This document shows, one piece after another, positions 8,391 through 16,472 of a stretch of DNA of 40,510 nucleotides; the stretch's first letter is position 1; every line of letters begins with the position of its first letter. The stretch is from NCBI RefSeq assembly GCF_005405545.1, contig NZ_BJEG01000015.1, positions 1 through 40,510 of the forward strand, written 5' to 3'. Under the pieces are notes generated by a model, which saw only the letters and a list, made by a program, of their open reading frames with translations, was not told the origin of the DNA and did no database searches. The stretch is from Weissella hellenica. GTDB taxonomy: Bacteria > Bacillota > Bacilli > Lactobacillales > Lactobacillaceae. The translations under genes and the position numbers were made by a program.

Positions 8391-10748
8391 TTAATAGTCG
8401 TTCTTTAATTCAGCTGCGTCTTCACGTTCATCTTCTGCAGCCAATTTTTCTAGCGCTTTAGTGGCAGCCCGATTATCATCTTTTTTCAGGTTAAAGAAGG
8501 CCCTGACGACAATAACCAGTAGAACCACCACACCAGCCGTAAAGATTAAATCCGGTACCAGTCGTGCCCACAGCAGACCCGCCACGACTGGTTGGTGATA
8601 GAAACTGAGCAGCCGAGCGTGCCAATAACCGTGTTTTAGCGCATCGATTAATTGGATTTGGCCCATTGGTAATAACGTAATGAACACCATTCCGGCAAGA
8701 CCAATGTTGGTCAGCCAGGCGACCCAGCTAACGGCCTTTTCCATTTTTTTAGTCCAAAATTGTTTCTTAGTCACATTTCGCAATGTATAGAGCATAATTG
8801 CGATCGAGAACATGCCATAAACACCAGCCATCGAGGCATGGGCGTGGGCGGCAGTCCATTGCGTACCATGTTCAAAATAATTGATTGCAGGCGCGTTAAT
8901 CAAGAAACCAAGTGCGCCGGCACCAACTGCATTCCAAATTCCCGTCCACATCAAGAAGATAAAAGTCCCTTTGTAAGGAAATACCTTCTGTGTATCTCGG
9001 TAGACACGGTAATGTGTGTAGGCTTCCCAAACCAGCAAGCAGAGTGGGACAATTTCCAGCGCAGAAAAACTTGCCCCCAAAGCGAGCCAAACTGAATGAT
9101 CGCCTTCCCAAAAATAATGGTGTCCCATTCCGACAACGCCAGAACCTAAAAGAAGAATCACTTGGAAATAAAGTGCTCGAACTGTTGAGCGAACCGTCGT
9201 CAACTTCATATCAACCATTAACCAACCAATAAGGATCACCGCAAATGATTCAAAGATCCCCTCTACCCAAAGATGGACAATCCACCAACGCCAATAGTCA
9301 GCAAAAGTAACGTGTGAATTTGGCAGGATGAATAGTGATGCTAAGTAGAAAGCAGGAATCGCAATGGCTCCAGAGAACAGTAAGGTCGTCAGTCTTGTTC
9401 GATCATAATCCGCCTTGCGTTTCAAGGCAGGTATAAATCCTCTCATCAAAATAATAAGCCAGAGGACCATCGCCAAAATAAAGACGATCTGCCAAAATTT
9501 GCCCAGTTCAAGATATTCCCAGCCGAAATTACCAAATAACCACCAATTTTTATTGATAATGCCAAGGGTTGATCCCCATTCACCAAGCATGGATCCGCCG
9601 ACACAAATAATTAATCCCCAAAATAACAGATCAACCAATTTTCCTTGATTTCTGGGCTCTCGTCTAAGTACCCGAGGAACAATGTAGATTCCGGTTGCCA
9701 ACCAAGTGGTTGCGACCCAGAAAATAACCAATTGGAGATGCCAGGCTTTCGCAACGTTAAACGGCCAAATGTTTTGCAGTGGCAAACCGAAGAACGAGTT
9801 CTCAACATAGTAATGGGCCATTAGTTCTCCCATCAAAATCTGCAATAAGAACATCAGCATCACGATTACGAAAAATTTGGCTACTTTCTTCTGGCTGGTT
9901 GTAATCGGCAGATCCGGATCAATGTCAATCGGCGAATCTGGCAGATACCGTGATTCCATATCAAACTGATAACGACGCTGGAAGTAAATAATTACGCCAA
10001 TCCCAACGACTAACAATGCAACCGAAATAGCCGTCCAAACCATTGCCTCGGCGGGCATCACGTTGCCAGCATCCTGATCATAAGGCCAATTGTTTGTGTA
10101 AGTGAAACTTCGATCTGGTCGGTTTGTGGAAGATAACCATGCACCCCAGAAGAAGAAGCTCGTTAACTGATCCACTTTATTGCCTTTATACATGAAAGCA
10201 TCGGTTTTCTTTTGGTTGATCATCGATGCCGGGAGTCCAGCCTGTTGTGGATTATTAATAAATTCTTTTCGATAATAGCTTTGAAGCGTTTTAAGTCCTG
10301 CGGCTTGTGCATCGGTCAACCTTAAAGTTTGTTTGGCCTTGTTATAACGGTTGACTCTAATTTCCTTCCTAACTTTAGCCTTAATGCCACCCTGCTCAAG
10401 GTCACTCAACGTTGTAAAGTCCTTATGATACAACGTCTTTGCATAATACTGGTCCATTCCCTTCAAGTAGATATGCAATGATTGGGCCGTATAATCCGGT
10501 CCTAAGTATGACCCATTCCCCAAATAGGTACCGTAATCAGCTAAACCGTACTTTTCGTAGACTGCTTGCCCAGATAATAATGATTTTTTTGAAATAAGTT
10601 CAGTTCCATTCTGGTTAACAATCTGACTTGGCCGGGGTGCCTCATTTTTAAAAATTGCTAACCCACCGGCAATTAAGATTGAGAAGGCACCCACTAGCGT
10701 TACTACGAGCACCCTCGTCAGGCGTCGATAATTATATCCTGCCTTCAT
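8391..10748 (-). CDS. norB: Quinol-dependent nitric oxide reductase (qNOR)
   Basis: A membrane enzyme that reduces two NO to N2O with electrons from quinol, giving NO detoxification. The 785-residue protein has one N-terminal membrane helix (about 13-33), a roughly 190-residue extracytoplasmic domain, and a heme-copper-oxidase-like core of about thirteen helices. The metal ligands of the family are present: His337 (KAWHLQLV), His492 and Glu496 (IVHLWVEGIFE), His543-His544 (GHHYFWEG), and His635/His637 (TAAHAHASM). I start at ATG 10748 because GGAGG lies at 10756-10760; an in-frame ATG at 10802 has no such site. The gene stands alone with no norC or norQ/D, as is usual for single-subunit qNOR. 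It lies in a segment richer in G+C and is flanked by IS fragments, indicating transfer. Activity would need heme and quinone, which many LAB must take up. Confidence 0.93.
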   Translation of the reverse strand: MKAGYNYRRLTRVLVVTLVGAFSILIAGGLAIFKNEAPRPSQIVNQNGTELISKKSLLSGQAVYEKYGLADYGTYLGNGSYLGPDYTAQSLHIYLKGMDQYYAKTLYHKDFTTLSDLEQGGIKAKVRKEIRVNRYNKAKQTLRLTDAQAAGLKTLQSYYRKEFINNPQQAGLPASMINQKKTDAFMYKGNKVDQLTSFFFWGAWLSSTNRPDRSFTYTNNWPYDQDAGNVMPAEAMVWTAISVALLVVGIGVIIYFQRRYQFDMESRYLPDSPIDIDPDLPITTSQKKVAKFFVIVMLMFLLQILMGELMAHYYVENSFFGLPLQNIWPFNVAKAWHLQLVIFWVATTWLATGIYIVPRVLRREPRNQGKLVDLLFWGLIICVGGSMLGEWGSTLGIINKNWWLFGNFGWEYLELGKFWQIVFILAMVLWLIILMRGFIPALKRKADYDRTRLTTLLFSGAIAIPAFYLASLFILPNSHVTFADYWRWWIVHLWVEGIFESFAVILIGWLMVDMKLTTVRSTVRALYFQVILLLGSGVVGMGHHYFWEGDHSVWLALGASFSALEIVPLCLLVWEAYTHYRVYRDTQKVFPYKGTFIFLMWTGIWNAVGAGALGFLINAPAINYFEHGTQWTAAHAHASMAGVYGMFSIAIMLYTLRNVTKKQFWTKKMEKAVSWVAWLTNIGLAGMVFITLLPMGQIQLIDALKHGYWHARLLSFYHQPVVAGLLWARLVPDLIFTAGVVVLLVIVVRAFFNLKKDDNRAATKALEKLAAEDEREDAAELKNDY

Positions 10749-10836
10749 ATTCCTATCCTCCAAATAATAAGTTGACCTTTGATTACCCTTATATAATACC
10801 ATGAGTTTATATCATAATGAATAATTATTTTATAAG

Positions 10837-11190
10837 GTAGATTGCAAGAATTAACCGAACACTGCGAACTGCTGAAAAACCTTTCGTGGTGATTGCCAGT
10901 TAAGTGTTTTCATTGGTCTCGCATTGATCCAATGATTAATTGATCTAATTCTTTGGTGCTAACTGTTTCAATTTTGCGTTCTTTCGGTATAAAACGACGG
11001 ATGTATCGATTTAATATCTCATTACTCCCACGTTCTTCTGGTGAATATGGGTGCACAAAATAGACTGGAATGCCTAGTTTTTGCTCGATTTCGTTATATT
11101 TTGCAAATTCTCGCCCACAATCAACAGTGATTGACTTGGCATTTTTGATCCCTTGAAAAAACGAATTAAGACTGGTGTCACTGCCTGACT
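10837..11190 (-). mobile_element. IS30-family fragment (terminal repeat and transposase C-terminus)
   Basis: GTAGATTGCAAGAATTAACC at 10837 onward matches the IS30-type ends seen intact at 20122 and 20297. On the minus strand, up to a stop at 10851-10853, a frame reads ITVDCGREFAKYNEIEQKL, then YFVHPYSPEERGSNE, and ends in KTLNWQSPRKVFQQFAVFG. This is the last ~110 residues of an IS30-type transposase with the last two catalytic acids (D of DCGREF, E of GSNE). The N-terminal two thirds are missing; the break is near 11190. The fragment sits directly upstream of the norB promoter region. Confidence 0.85.
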
Positions 11191-11221
11191 ATTATATATA
11201 AATAAAGATTTACACTAAAAA

Positions 11222-11256
11222 GCGACATAACTCAACAGTTGTGTCGCATTTTTTTG
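11222..11256. terminator. Terminator-like hairpin
   Basis: GCGACATAAC and GTTGTGTCGC pair over 10 bp with one G-U pair, followed by a run of seven T residues on the plus strand. It separates the IS30 fragment from the resolvase gene. Confidence 0.65.
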
Positions 11257-11367
11257 TACCTTATAATTAAAGGCGTTAGAATTCGTCATAACTTAATGAC
11301 ATAAGTGCATGCCTTTTTTACTGCAGAAATACCAAAATTGCTATATAAATCAGATTGGAGACATAAG

Positions 11368-11931
11368 ATGAAATATGGTTACGCCAGAGTGAGTACCACA
11401 GATCAAAAACTAGAAAATCAAATTGAGCGCTTAAAAAATTCAGGCGCTGAAATAATCTATCAAGAAAAATTTACTGGTACAACTACTGAACGCCCTGAAT
11501 TTAATAAATTGCTGAATGAACTAAAAGCAAATGATACATTGATTGTGACAAAATTAGATCGCTTCGCACGCAATACTAGAGAAGCCCTTGATATCATCCA
11601 AATCCTATTTAAACGTAACATCAAAGTTAATATTCTGAACATGGGACTAATTGATAACACGCCCACAGGGCAATTAATTTTTACTATTTTTAGTGCCTTT
11701 GCCCAATTTGAACGAGACATGATTGTGACACGAACCCAAGAGGGTAAAATATACGCTAAAACACATGACCCCTATTTTCATGAGGGACGCCCACAAACCT
11801 ACACAGATGAACAAATACGTTTAGCTTATGAGTTGCGCCAACAAGGCATGACTTACAAAATGATTGCTAGAAAGACAGGCATTAGCGAACGTACACAACA
11901 AAGGCGATTCAAAGATATTTATCCCTTATAA
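11368..11931 (+). CDS. Serine recombinase (resolvase/invertase family)
   Basis: A small serine recombinase expected to resolve plasmid multimers or transposon cointegrates. The 187-residue protein starts MKYGYARVSTTDQ with the catalytic Ser9. The conserved arginines are in KLDRFARNTREALD and QFERDMI, and a C-terminal helix-turn-helix (about residues 145-185, YKMIARKTGISERTQQRRF) binds the site. TTGGAG at 11355-11360 supports ATG 11368; an in-frame upstream ATG at 11305 does not have a ribosome site. It precedes parA by 113 bp, a common plasmid maintenance arrangement. A short inverted repeat TCAT-AACTTA-ATGA near 11288 could be part of its recombination site, but I cannot show a full res site. 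Confidence 0.88.
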   Translation: MKYGYARVSTTDQKLENQIERLKNSGAEIIYQEKFTGTTTERPEFNKLLNELKANDTLIVTKLDRFARNTREALDIIQILFKRNIKVNILNMGLIDNTPTGQLIFTIFSAFAQFERDMIVTRTQEGKIYAKTHDPYFHEGRPQTYTDEQIRLAYELRQQGMTYKMIARKTGISERTQQRRFKDIYPL

Positions 11932-12031
11932 TTATACGTATAAATATAACTTATGTGTATTAATTGTAAACATTATTATGCTATGCTATTATGCTTATAA
12001 GGATAAATATTAAACATACTTAATGCGTATG
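11932..12031. promoter_or_regulatory. parA promoter and operator repeats
   Basis: A promoter is visible: TTGTAA at 11964-11969, a 17-bp spacer and TATTAT at 11987-11992. A perfect palindrome TTATACGTATAA (11932-11943) overlaps the resolvase stop region. ATACTTAATGCGTATG at 12016-12031 is repeated almost exactly at 12865-12880, in front of the ribbon-helix-helix gene. These are good candidates for operator and centromere sites of the partition system. Confidence 0.6.
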
Positions 12032-12044
12032 AGGAGGATTAATA

Positions 12045-12836
12045 ATGAAGATTATTACGTTTTCAGCCATAAAGGGGGGCGTTGGCAAAACAACACTTAC
12101 CTTTAATTACGGTGAGTGGTTAGCTTCCCACAACAATAACGTCTTGTTTGTCGACTTAGATCATCAAAGTAATTTAACTCAAACCTATGGAATTTATGAT
12201 AGTGCAGAAACTGTCGGAAATATCTTTTTAGGAAGAGGTAAAGTGAAAATACATGAAATCAAAGACAATATTAGTTTAATTGCTGGAGATATGCACTTAG
12301 ATGATATTGAAAGAGATCTTGAAAATAAAACAAATAAAAATATGTTGCTATACATGTGGTTATCAGATAACTATAATCGTTTGAATTTAGAACGCTTTGA
12401 TTATATTATTTTGGATAGTCACCCTGATTTTTCTACGGCAACCAAAAATGCAGTGATTATTAGTAATGCTATACTTAGCCCAATTACACCTAGTGAACAT
12501 GGCTACAATGCAAAATTTAATTTAGAAGAACGCATAAACGAATTACAAAAAGAAGCAATAGATTATTCTAGTAGACAATCTTATGTAACTGCTAAGTTAT
12601 TTTTTATCGCTAACATGATTAAACATAATACTAAATCTTCCCACGAACTGCTAGAAGCATTAAAAGATGACCCTAACATCCTTGCAACAGTTCCAGAAAA
12701 AGAATTATTCAATCGTTCTACACTTGATAAAACGTCGTTATCAACAATGGCTCTAGATCATAAGACATATATTAATCAACGTGAATTTTTTGATAATATT
12801 GATAAAACATTCCAAGAAATTACTAATAGATTATAG
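12045..12836 (+). CDS. parA: ParA-family partition ATPase
   Basis: It drives plasmid segregation together with a centromere-binding partner. The 263-residue protein has the deviant Walker A motif KGGVGKTT (about residues 10-17), switch I/A' DLDHQSNLT (about 37-45) and a Walker B-like DYIILDSHPDF. There is no long N-terminal helix-turn-helix domain, so it is type Ib-like, and DNA binding by the partner protein is expected to autoregulate it. AGGAGG lies at 12031-12036. The small ribbon-helix-helix gene 71 bp downstream is the likely partner. ATACTTA-type repeats lie in front of both genes. Confidence 0.9.
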   Translation: MKIITFSAIKGGVGKTTLTFNYGEWLASHNNNVLFVDLDHQSNLTQTYGIYDSAETVGNIFLGRGKVKIHEIKDNISLIAGDMHLDDIERDLENKTNKNMLLYMWLSDNYNRLNLERFDYIILDSHPDFSTATKNAVIISNAILSPITPSEHGYNAKFNLEERINELQKEAIDYSSRQSYVTAKLFFIANMIKHNTKSSHELLEALKDDPNILATVPEKELFNRSTLDKTSLSTMALDHKTYINQREFFDNIDKTFQEITNRL

Positions 12837-12864
12837 ACAATAGATATATTTATTAACCATATGT

Positions 12865-12894
12865 ATACTTAGTACGTATGCATATTAAGTATAA
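12865..12894. promoter_or_regulatory. Operator repeat in front of the ribbon-helix-helix gene
   Basis: ATACTTAGTACGTATG at 12865-12880 matches the parA-upstream site in 14 of 16 positions. TATACTTA at 12864-12871 is also inverted as TAAGTATA about 14 bp further on, giving an inverted repeat that could hold two dimers. Confidence 0.55.
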
Positions 12895-12907
12895 AGGAGA
12901 ATTGGAT

Positions 12908-13144
12908 ATGGCATTTAACCCAGAGAATAAACAAATAAAACAAGCTCTACAAAAAACAGAACAAATTGAACCCAAAGATAAATTAGTAATTCCTGTATTT
13001 AATGATGCAGATGAAGATGAACGAACAAAAAATTATACATTTTCACTTCAACCAAGTGTCAGAAAGAGACTTGACACTTTAGCAAAAGAACATAATTTTA
13101 AATCTGCTTCTAAGTTTCTTAATGAACTAATCAAAAATATGTGA
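12908..13144 (+). CDS. Small ribbon-helix-helix protein, probable ParB-type partner of ParA
   Basis: The protein has 78 residues. The first ~45 are charged and flexible. The C-terminal part (NYTFSLQPSVRKRLDTLAKE, then HNFKSASKFLNELIKNM) has the beta-strand/helix/helix pattern of ribbon-helix-helix DNA-binding proteins used as centromere binders in type Ib partition systems. AGGAG at 12895-12899 supports ATG 12908 rather than an upstream ATG at 12878. It lies directly after parA and its own leader contains the same repeat as the parA leader. An antitoxin-like repressor is the main alternative. Confidence 0.6.
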   Translation: MAFNPENKQIKQALQKTEQIEPKDKLVIPVFNDADEDERTKNYTFSLQPSVRKRLDTLAKEHNFKSASKFLNELIKNM

Positions 13145-13163
13145 TAGAAAGGAGGCAGATAAA

Positions 13164-13355
13164 ATGGACCAATTAAAAGATAGTCTGAACAGTAAACCAG
13201 TAACAAATGAAACCCCTGCACCTAGAATTTCAAAGTCTTACACTTTAAAACAAAACATTGCTAATAAACTAGCTAGACGTGCTAAAGAAAAAGAGCTAAC
13301 AGCTTCTAGATATTTAGAACAACTGTTAAAAAAAGAATTTAACTTGAACGGCTAA
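13164..13355 (+). CDS. Second small ribbon-helix-helix-like protein
   Basis: The protein has 63 residues with a ribosome site AAAGGAGG at 13148-13155. The sequence SKSYTLKQNIANKLARRAKE, then KELTASRYLEQLLKKEF, resembles the RHH fold of its neighbour: a strand, then two helices with a positively charged first helix. It may be an accessory partition or copy-control protein. I recognise no specific family member. Confidence 0.5.
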   Translation: MDQLKDSLNSKPVTNETPAPRISKSYTLKQNIANKLARRAKEKELTASRYLEQLLKKEFNLNG

Positions 13356-13369
13356 AAAGAAAGGAAGCC

Positions 13370-13714
13370 ATGAGTGTTGCGGGTGTTCCCATTAAAGATG
13401 TTTAGTTGGAAGAGAGATAGGCACTATGTGACGACCCAAACTGGGGCCTCAATGTTGACAATGGAAAAGCAAATTAACAAAGTAGTGGCTGCCGAAGATC
13501 CCTTAGTTACTAGCGATTTACACCAGGGAATAGGTGAGGTCAATTTAGGACGCGAATATTTTTTGAACCGCCAATGGTTGACTTACAGGAACTTTGGGAA
13601 TACTCTTCACATAACCCTGACCCTGATAAACGTAAGCTATACGACACTTTATTTATTTACGTTTTAGACAAACGGCAACGTGATGTGATTAGTGAGCAGT
13701 ATTTTACTATCTAA
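13370..13714 (+). pseudogene. Degenerate plasmid gene of unknown function
   Basis: A ribosome site AAAGGAAG precedes ATG 13370, but the frame (MSVAGVPIKDV) stops at once. Later segments in other frames look coding, the longest being 13565-13714 (EPPMVDLQELWEYSSHNPDP, then KRKLYDTLFIYVLDKRQRDV). The pattern fits a gene broken by several frameshifts. I do not recognise the family. A 97-residue frame (13374-13667) in this stretch looks like a chance reading of the same remnant. Confidence 0.4.
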
Positions 13715-13778
13715 TAAAATAGTTTTGACCAACCAACCTTAGTTACACCGTTTTGAAGTTATATGTGGAGGAAATTGA

Positions 13779-14126
13779 ATGTTAAATTATTACAATACAG
13801 ACGATTTATATGAAATGCTTAAAGAAAGAACGCCAGAAAACATGTTAGTACCAAGATGGTTACTCCCAAACGTAAAAGGTAATCATGGCAGTGGCAGTAT
13901 AATATTGTATTCAGTTTTACTAAATCAATTACTTGAAAATTTTATAAACAATAAAGAACTGGTCGATGAAAATGATGTTAGTTATATTATTCCAAACAAT
14001 GATGAAATAGAAGATTCATTAAATGAGCCAGTTACACCATTTTACAAAAAATTAGCTAACTATAATTTAATTCGACAAGACAAAGAAAGAGTTTACCTCT
14101 TACGTCCTGATAATTGGAATGCTTAA
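13779..14126 (+). CDS. Hypothetical plasmid protein
   Basis: The protein has 115 residues with a good ribosome site (GGAGG at 13767-13771). It is acidic and predicted mainly helical. The C-terminal segment FYKKLANYNLIRQDKERVYLLRPDNW ends in a strand-turn-strand that could be the wing of a small winged helix, but I recognise no family. It sits between the partition locus and the Fst-type addiction locus and is followed by a strong terminator, so a role in plasmid maintenance is possible but unproven. Confidence 0.55.
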   Translation: MLNYYNTDDLYEMLKERTPENMLVPRWLLPNVKGNHGSGSIILYSVLLNQLLENFINNKELVDENDVSYIIPNNDEIEDSLNEPVTPFYKKLANYNLIRQDKERVYLLRPDNWNA

Positions 14127-14153
14127 ATTTAGTCTCCGTTTCAATGATTACTA

Positions 14154-14186
14154 GGTGCAATTAATCTACCTTAATTGCACCATTTT
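14154..14186 (+). terminator. Terminator with a perfect 11-bp stem
   Basis: GGTGCAATTAA and TTAATTGCACC pair perfectly around a 6-base loop, followed by ATTTT. The right arm also contains the -35 hexamer of the antisense RNA promoter that follows. Confidence 0.75.
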
Positions 14187-14281
14187 AAAAGAATATGCTA
14201 CAATGAGCTTGCGAAACAAAAAGATTTGAGTGCATTACAGCACAAAAGCCCAGCCTACTGCGAATAGGTTGGGCTTTTTTT
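14175..14281 (+). ncRNA. RNAII-like antisense antitoxin of an Fst-type type I system
   Basis: A strong promoter (TTGCAC at 14175-14180, an 18-bp spacer, extended TGC and TACAAT at 14199-14204) predicts a transcript of about 71 nt from near 14211 to the terminator at 14247-14281. The transcript contains AACAAAAAGATTTGA (about 14215-14229) and GCATTACAGCAC (about 14232-14243). These are direct repeats of the plus-strand sequence at about 14412-14442, so the RNA is complementary to the toxin mRNA at its start codon. This is the geometry of RNAII in the pAD1 par system, where antisense pairing at the start blocks translation. Confidence 0.75.
14247..14281. terminator. Bidirectional terminator shared by toxin mRNA and antitoxin RNA
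   Basis: AGCCCAGCCTA and TAGGTTGGGCT form an 11-bp stem (one G-U pair) with T7 on the plus strand and an A-run that gives Us on the minus strand. In Fst/par loci the two converging RNAs overlap at exactly such a terminator. Confidence 0.8.
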
Positions 14282-14326
14282 ATGTTTGCTGCGATTACAA
14301 ACATGTGCGGTTAAAAGAGTGACTTG

Positions 14327-14434
14327 CTAACGGTTGTCGTCTTTGTTATTCTTCTTTAACCAATAAGAAAATAGTGAATTCACTATGCCTACAATGATAG
14401 GCGTGACAATCAACAAAAAGATTTGAAAAAGCAT
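14327..14434 (-). CDS. Fst/Ldr-type toxic membrane peptide
   Basis: A 35-residue peptide. It has one hydrophobic helix with the family signature TPIIVGIVNSLFSYWLKK (residues 11-28) followed by a charged tail KNNKDDNR. Fst-family peptides insert in the membrane and damage the cell unless the antisense RNA blocks translation. The start at 14434 follows a GGGGG ribosome site, part of a small hairpin (CCCT-GAA-AGGG) that could hide it, as in the pAD1 toxin mRNA. A -10 box (TATACT on the minus strand, 14471-14476) predicts an mRNA from about 14463 leftward to the shared terminator. It is a post-segregational killing system for the plasmid. Confidence 0.82.
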   Translation of the reverse strand: MLFQIFLLIVTPIIVGIVNSLFSYWLKKNNKDDNR

Positions 14435-14508
14435 TACAACACCCCCTTTCAGGGCAAGTTGCCGTTTATTAGTATAGCAGAGTTGTACTTTTGCTGACAG
14501 ACAATGAT

Positions 14509-14960
14509 GGCGGGCAAGCTAGTTTAGCTTGCCCTGTTCGGGTAGAACTCTGCATGAAATGCTCCTACTGAAAGTATGCGTCAAGTACAAAAATTGTCTT
14601 GATGAAATCATGCTTATTATGCAAAATAATTTGGCAGACAGCCCCCTGTCGGGTAGGCGCCATTTGCGGAATAAATCAGCAAATGGCATACGCGTAAGAT
14701 TGGCAAAAAGTGGCTAGCATACAGCTAGAAATTTCGCCATGAAGTAGCGTAGCTAGGGGTTCAAGGGGCGAGCGCTAGCGTCCCCTTTGCAAGCACCACA
14801 TTAGACACGTAAGTGGCTATCATGTGGGTTGCTTGCCAAACCCCGTGAATTGATTTCCAAACCACGTGAATTGATTTATTATGTGAGTATAAACCATTAG
14901 GGTTTCACGAGCTTAATCAATCAATTCACTTGCCTGAAAGGCAAAACAAAGGGGGTGGGG
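14509..14960. other. oriT-like region upstream of the mob genes
   Basis: There is no gene here, but it is dense in symmetry. GGGCAAGCTA/TAGCTTGCCC (14512-14534) is a perfect 10-bp hairpin. GCCATTTGC and GCAAATGGC (about 14659-14687) form a 9-bp inverted repeat. AAGGGG/CCCCTT brackets an AGCGCTAGCG core near 14762-14790, and CCACAT/ATGTGG encloses GACACGTAAGTGGCTA (about 14800-14826). Two 19-bp direct repeats lie at 14838-14856 and 14859-14877, with an inverted copy of their core at 14919-14929. Directly upstream of mobC/mobA this is the expected place for the origin of transfer and MobC binding sites. The nick position is not determined. Confidence 0.6.
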
Positions 14961-14963
14961 TTT

Positions 14964-15317
14964 GTGAGCGAACAACACAATATGGCTAGCTATCTATCCG
15001 ATAAACAACCCAATCGGAAAGACAGTCGGCAAATCAATTTTAGAGTGAGCGAGCAGGACTATTTAAAGCTTTCGCTGACTGCGAAAGCTTTAAATATGTC
15101 CGTGCCTGCTTTTGTCAAAAAGAAGGCACAAGGGGCACGGATCGTTGCCCCCTTGATTGGCGCAGAAGAAGCCCAAGCATTAACCCGTCAATTAGCAAAA
15201 ATTGGGGGTAATCTCAATCAATTAGCCAAACACGCCAATCAAGGGGGCAATGTTCCTGCCCAAGCATTGCAGGAACTGCAAAGTGAGGTGGCACACATAT
15301 GGCAACAACTCACATAA
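14964..15317 (+). CDS. mobC: Mobilisation accessory protein MobC
   Basis: A relaxosome accessory protein that binds oriT and helps the relaxase nick. The N-terminal half (RQINFRVSEQDYLKLSLTAK, then ALNMSVPAFVKKKAQG) is a ribbon-helix-helix-like domain. The C-terminal part IGGNLNQLAKHANQGG is the bacterial MobC signature. I start at GTG 14964, placed after AAAGGGGGTGGGG, giving 117 residues; a GTG at 14955 is also in frame. Its end overlaps the relaxase start by 19 bases, which indicates coupled translation. Confidence 0.85.
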   Translation: MSEQHNMASYLSDKQPNRKDSRQINFRVSEQDYLKLSLTAKALNMSVPAFVKKKAQGARIVAPLIGAEEAQALTRQLAKIGGNLNQLAKHANQGGNVPAQALQELQSEVAHIWQQLT

Positions 15318-16472
15318 AACGGTCTGCCAGCGCGTCACGCCTTGTCAATTACGCCAAAAAACGAGCGGTCTTAAAAGACGGACTAAACCTTGATGTTGAC
15401 TACGCAAAAAGTCAATTCAAACAAGTCCGTGAAGTGTATGGCAATCAAGGCAAGACGCAGGCGTATGCTAGCCGTATCTCGTTTAGTCCCAAAGAATTTG
15501 ACCCGACAAACGAATATGACCAACAAAAAGCGCTCGATATTGCCAAAGAAGTGTATCAAAAAACCTACCCTAATCAGCAAGTCGCTTTATACGAACATGC
15601 CGACACGGACGCTTTACACATTCATGCCGTCATTGGGGCAATCGACTTAGAAACAGGGAAAAAAATGCACGGTAACTGGCAAGAATACCGCGAAAAATTA
15701 GTCCATAATACCGATGAAATCGTACAAAAACATGGGCTTGAAGTTACGAAAGTTGACCCTGAACGCTATGAAAAACGTTCTATGGCAGAAATTAAAATGC
15801 ATGATCGTGGGCAACCCACATGGAAGGACCAAATCAGACAAGCCGTTGACAGCACCATGTCTAATCCCCTTATTCGCGATTTTCAGACGTTTAGAGACGA
15901 TTTAAAGCAAAAGGCGATAAGATGTATGGGAACGAGGAAAAGGCCTTACCTATCAGCTCACAGGCACGAATTATAAAGCACGTGGTAACAAACTCGGCAC
16001 AGCTTACCAAAAGGAGGCAATTTACAATGAGTTGGAAAGACGTACCAGAGACCAAAGAGACACCCAATCAGAGACCCGAAAACCAGATACAAACCGACCT
16101 GATAGCACTCAATCAGACCATGAAAGAAATCAGGAACTATCAGGGCACGCAAATTCAACTACAAAGCAAACAACAAATCGAATTGACCGAACAACTGACA
16201 CAAATCAAACAAGCCAGTCAGCGCGTCAATCAAGCCTTTCAGAAGACATTGAACGATTTAAACAGCAACAACGAGACCAACAAAGAACAATTAGTCGCGA
16301 CGCTAAAAGACGCGCAAAACCACTTCAACGAGCAGACAAAGACCGTCAATCAAAGGACAATAGCCGAACTGCAAAAGATAAACAGCGTCCAACAGGACAA
16401 CAACAATACGTTGAAAACCCTAAGCGACAGCCTAAGCCAGACCGTTCAAGGGACTATGGACCAAGTCGCTAG
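15299..16472 (+). pseudogene. mobA: MobA relaxase, frameshifted
   Basis: A relaxase would nick oriT and lead the strand into the recipient. The first ~205 residues (MATTHIKRSASASRLVNYAK, with HADTDALHIHAVIGAIDLET as the metal-binding histidine motif) match MobA/relaxase family proteins of LAB plasmids. An extra A at 15919-15920 shifts the frame. Removing it restores QKAIDVWERGKGLTYQLTG, followed by a long Arg/Gln-rich tail to a stop at 16472, about 390 residues in all. As it stands the product is a 225-residue truncated protein. It could be a sequencing error in a short A-run or a true mutation. The nuclease motif lies before the break, so partial activity is conceivable. Confidence 0.75.

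Noticed and set aside
14529..14717. 62-codon frame in the oriT-like region
   Set aside because: It crosses several inverted repeats, has no ribosome site and reads through sequence related to non-coding DNA at 38320.
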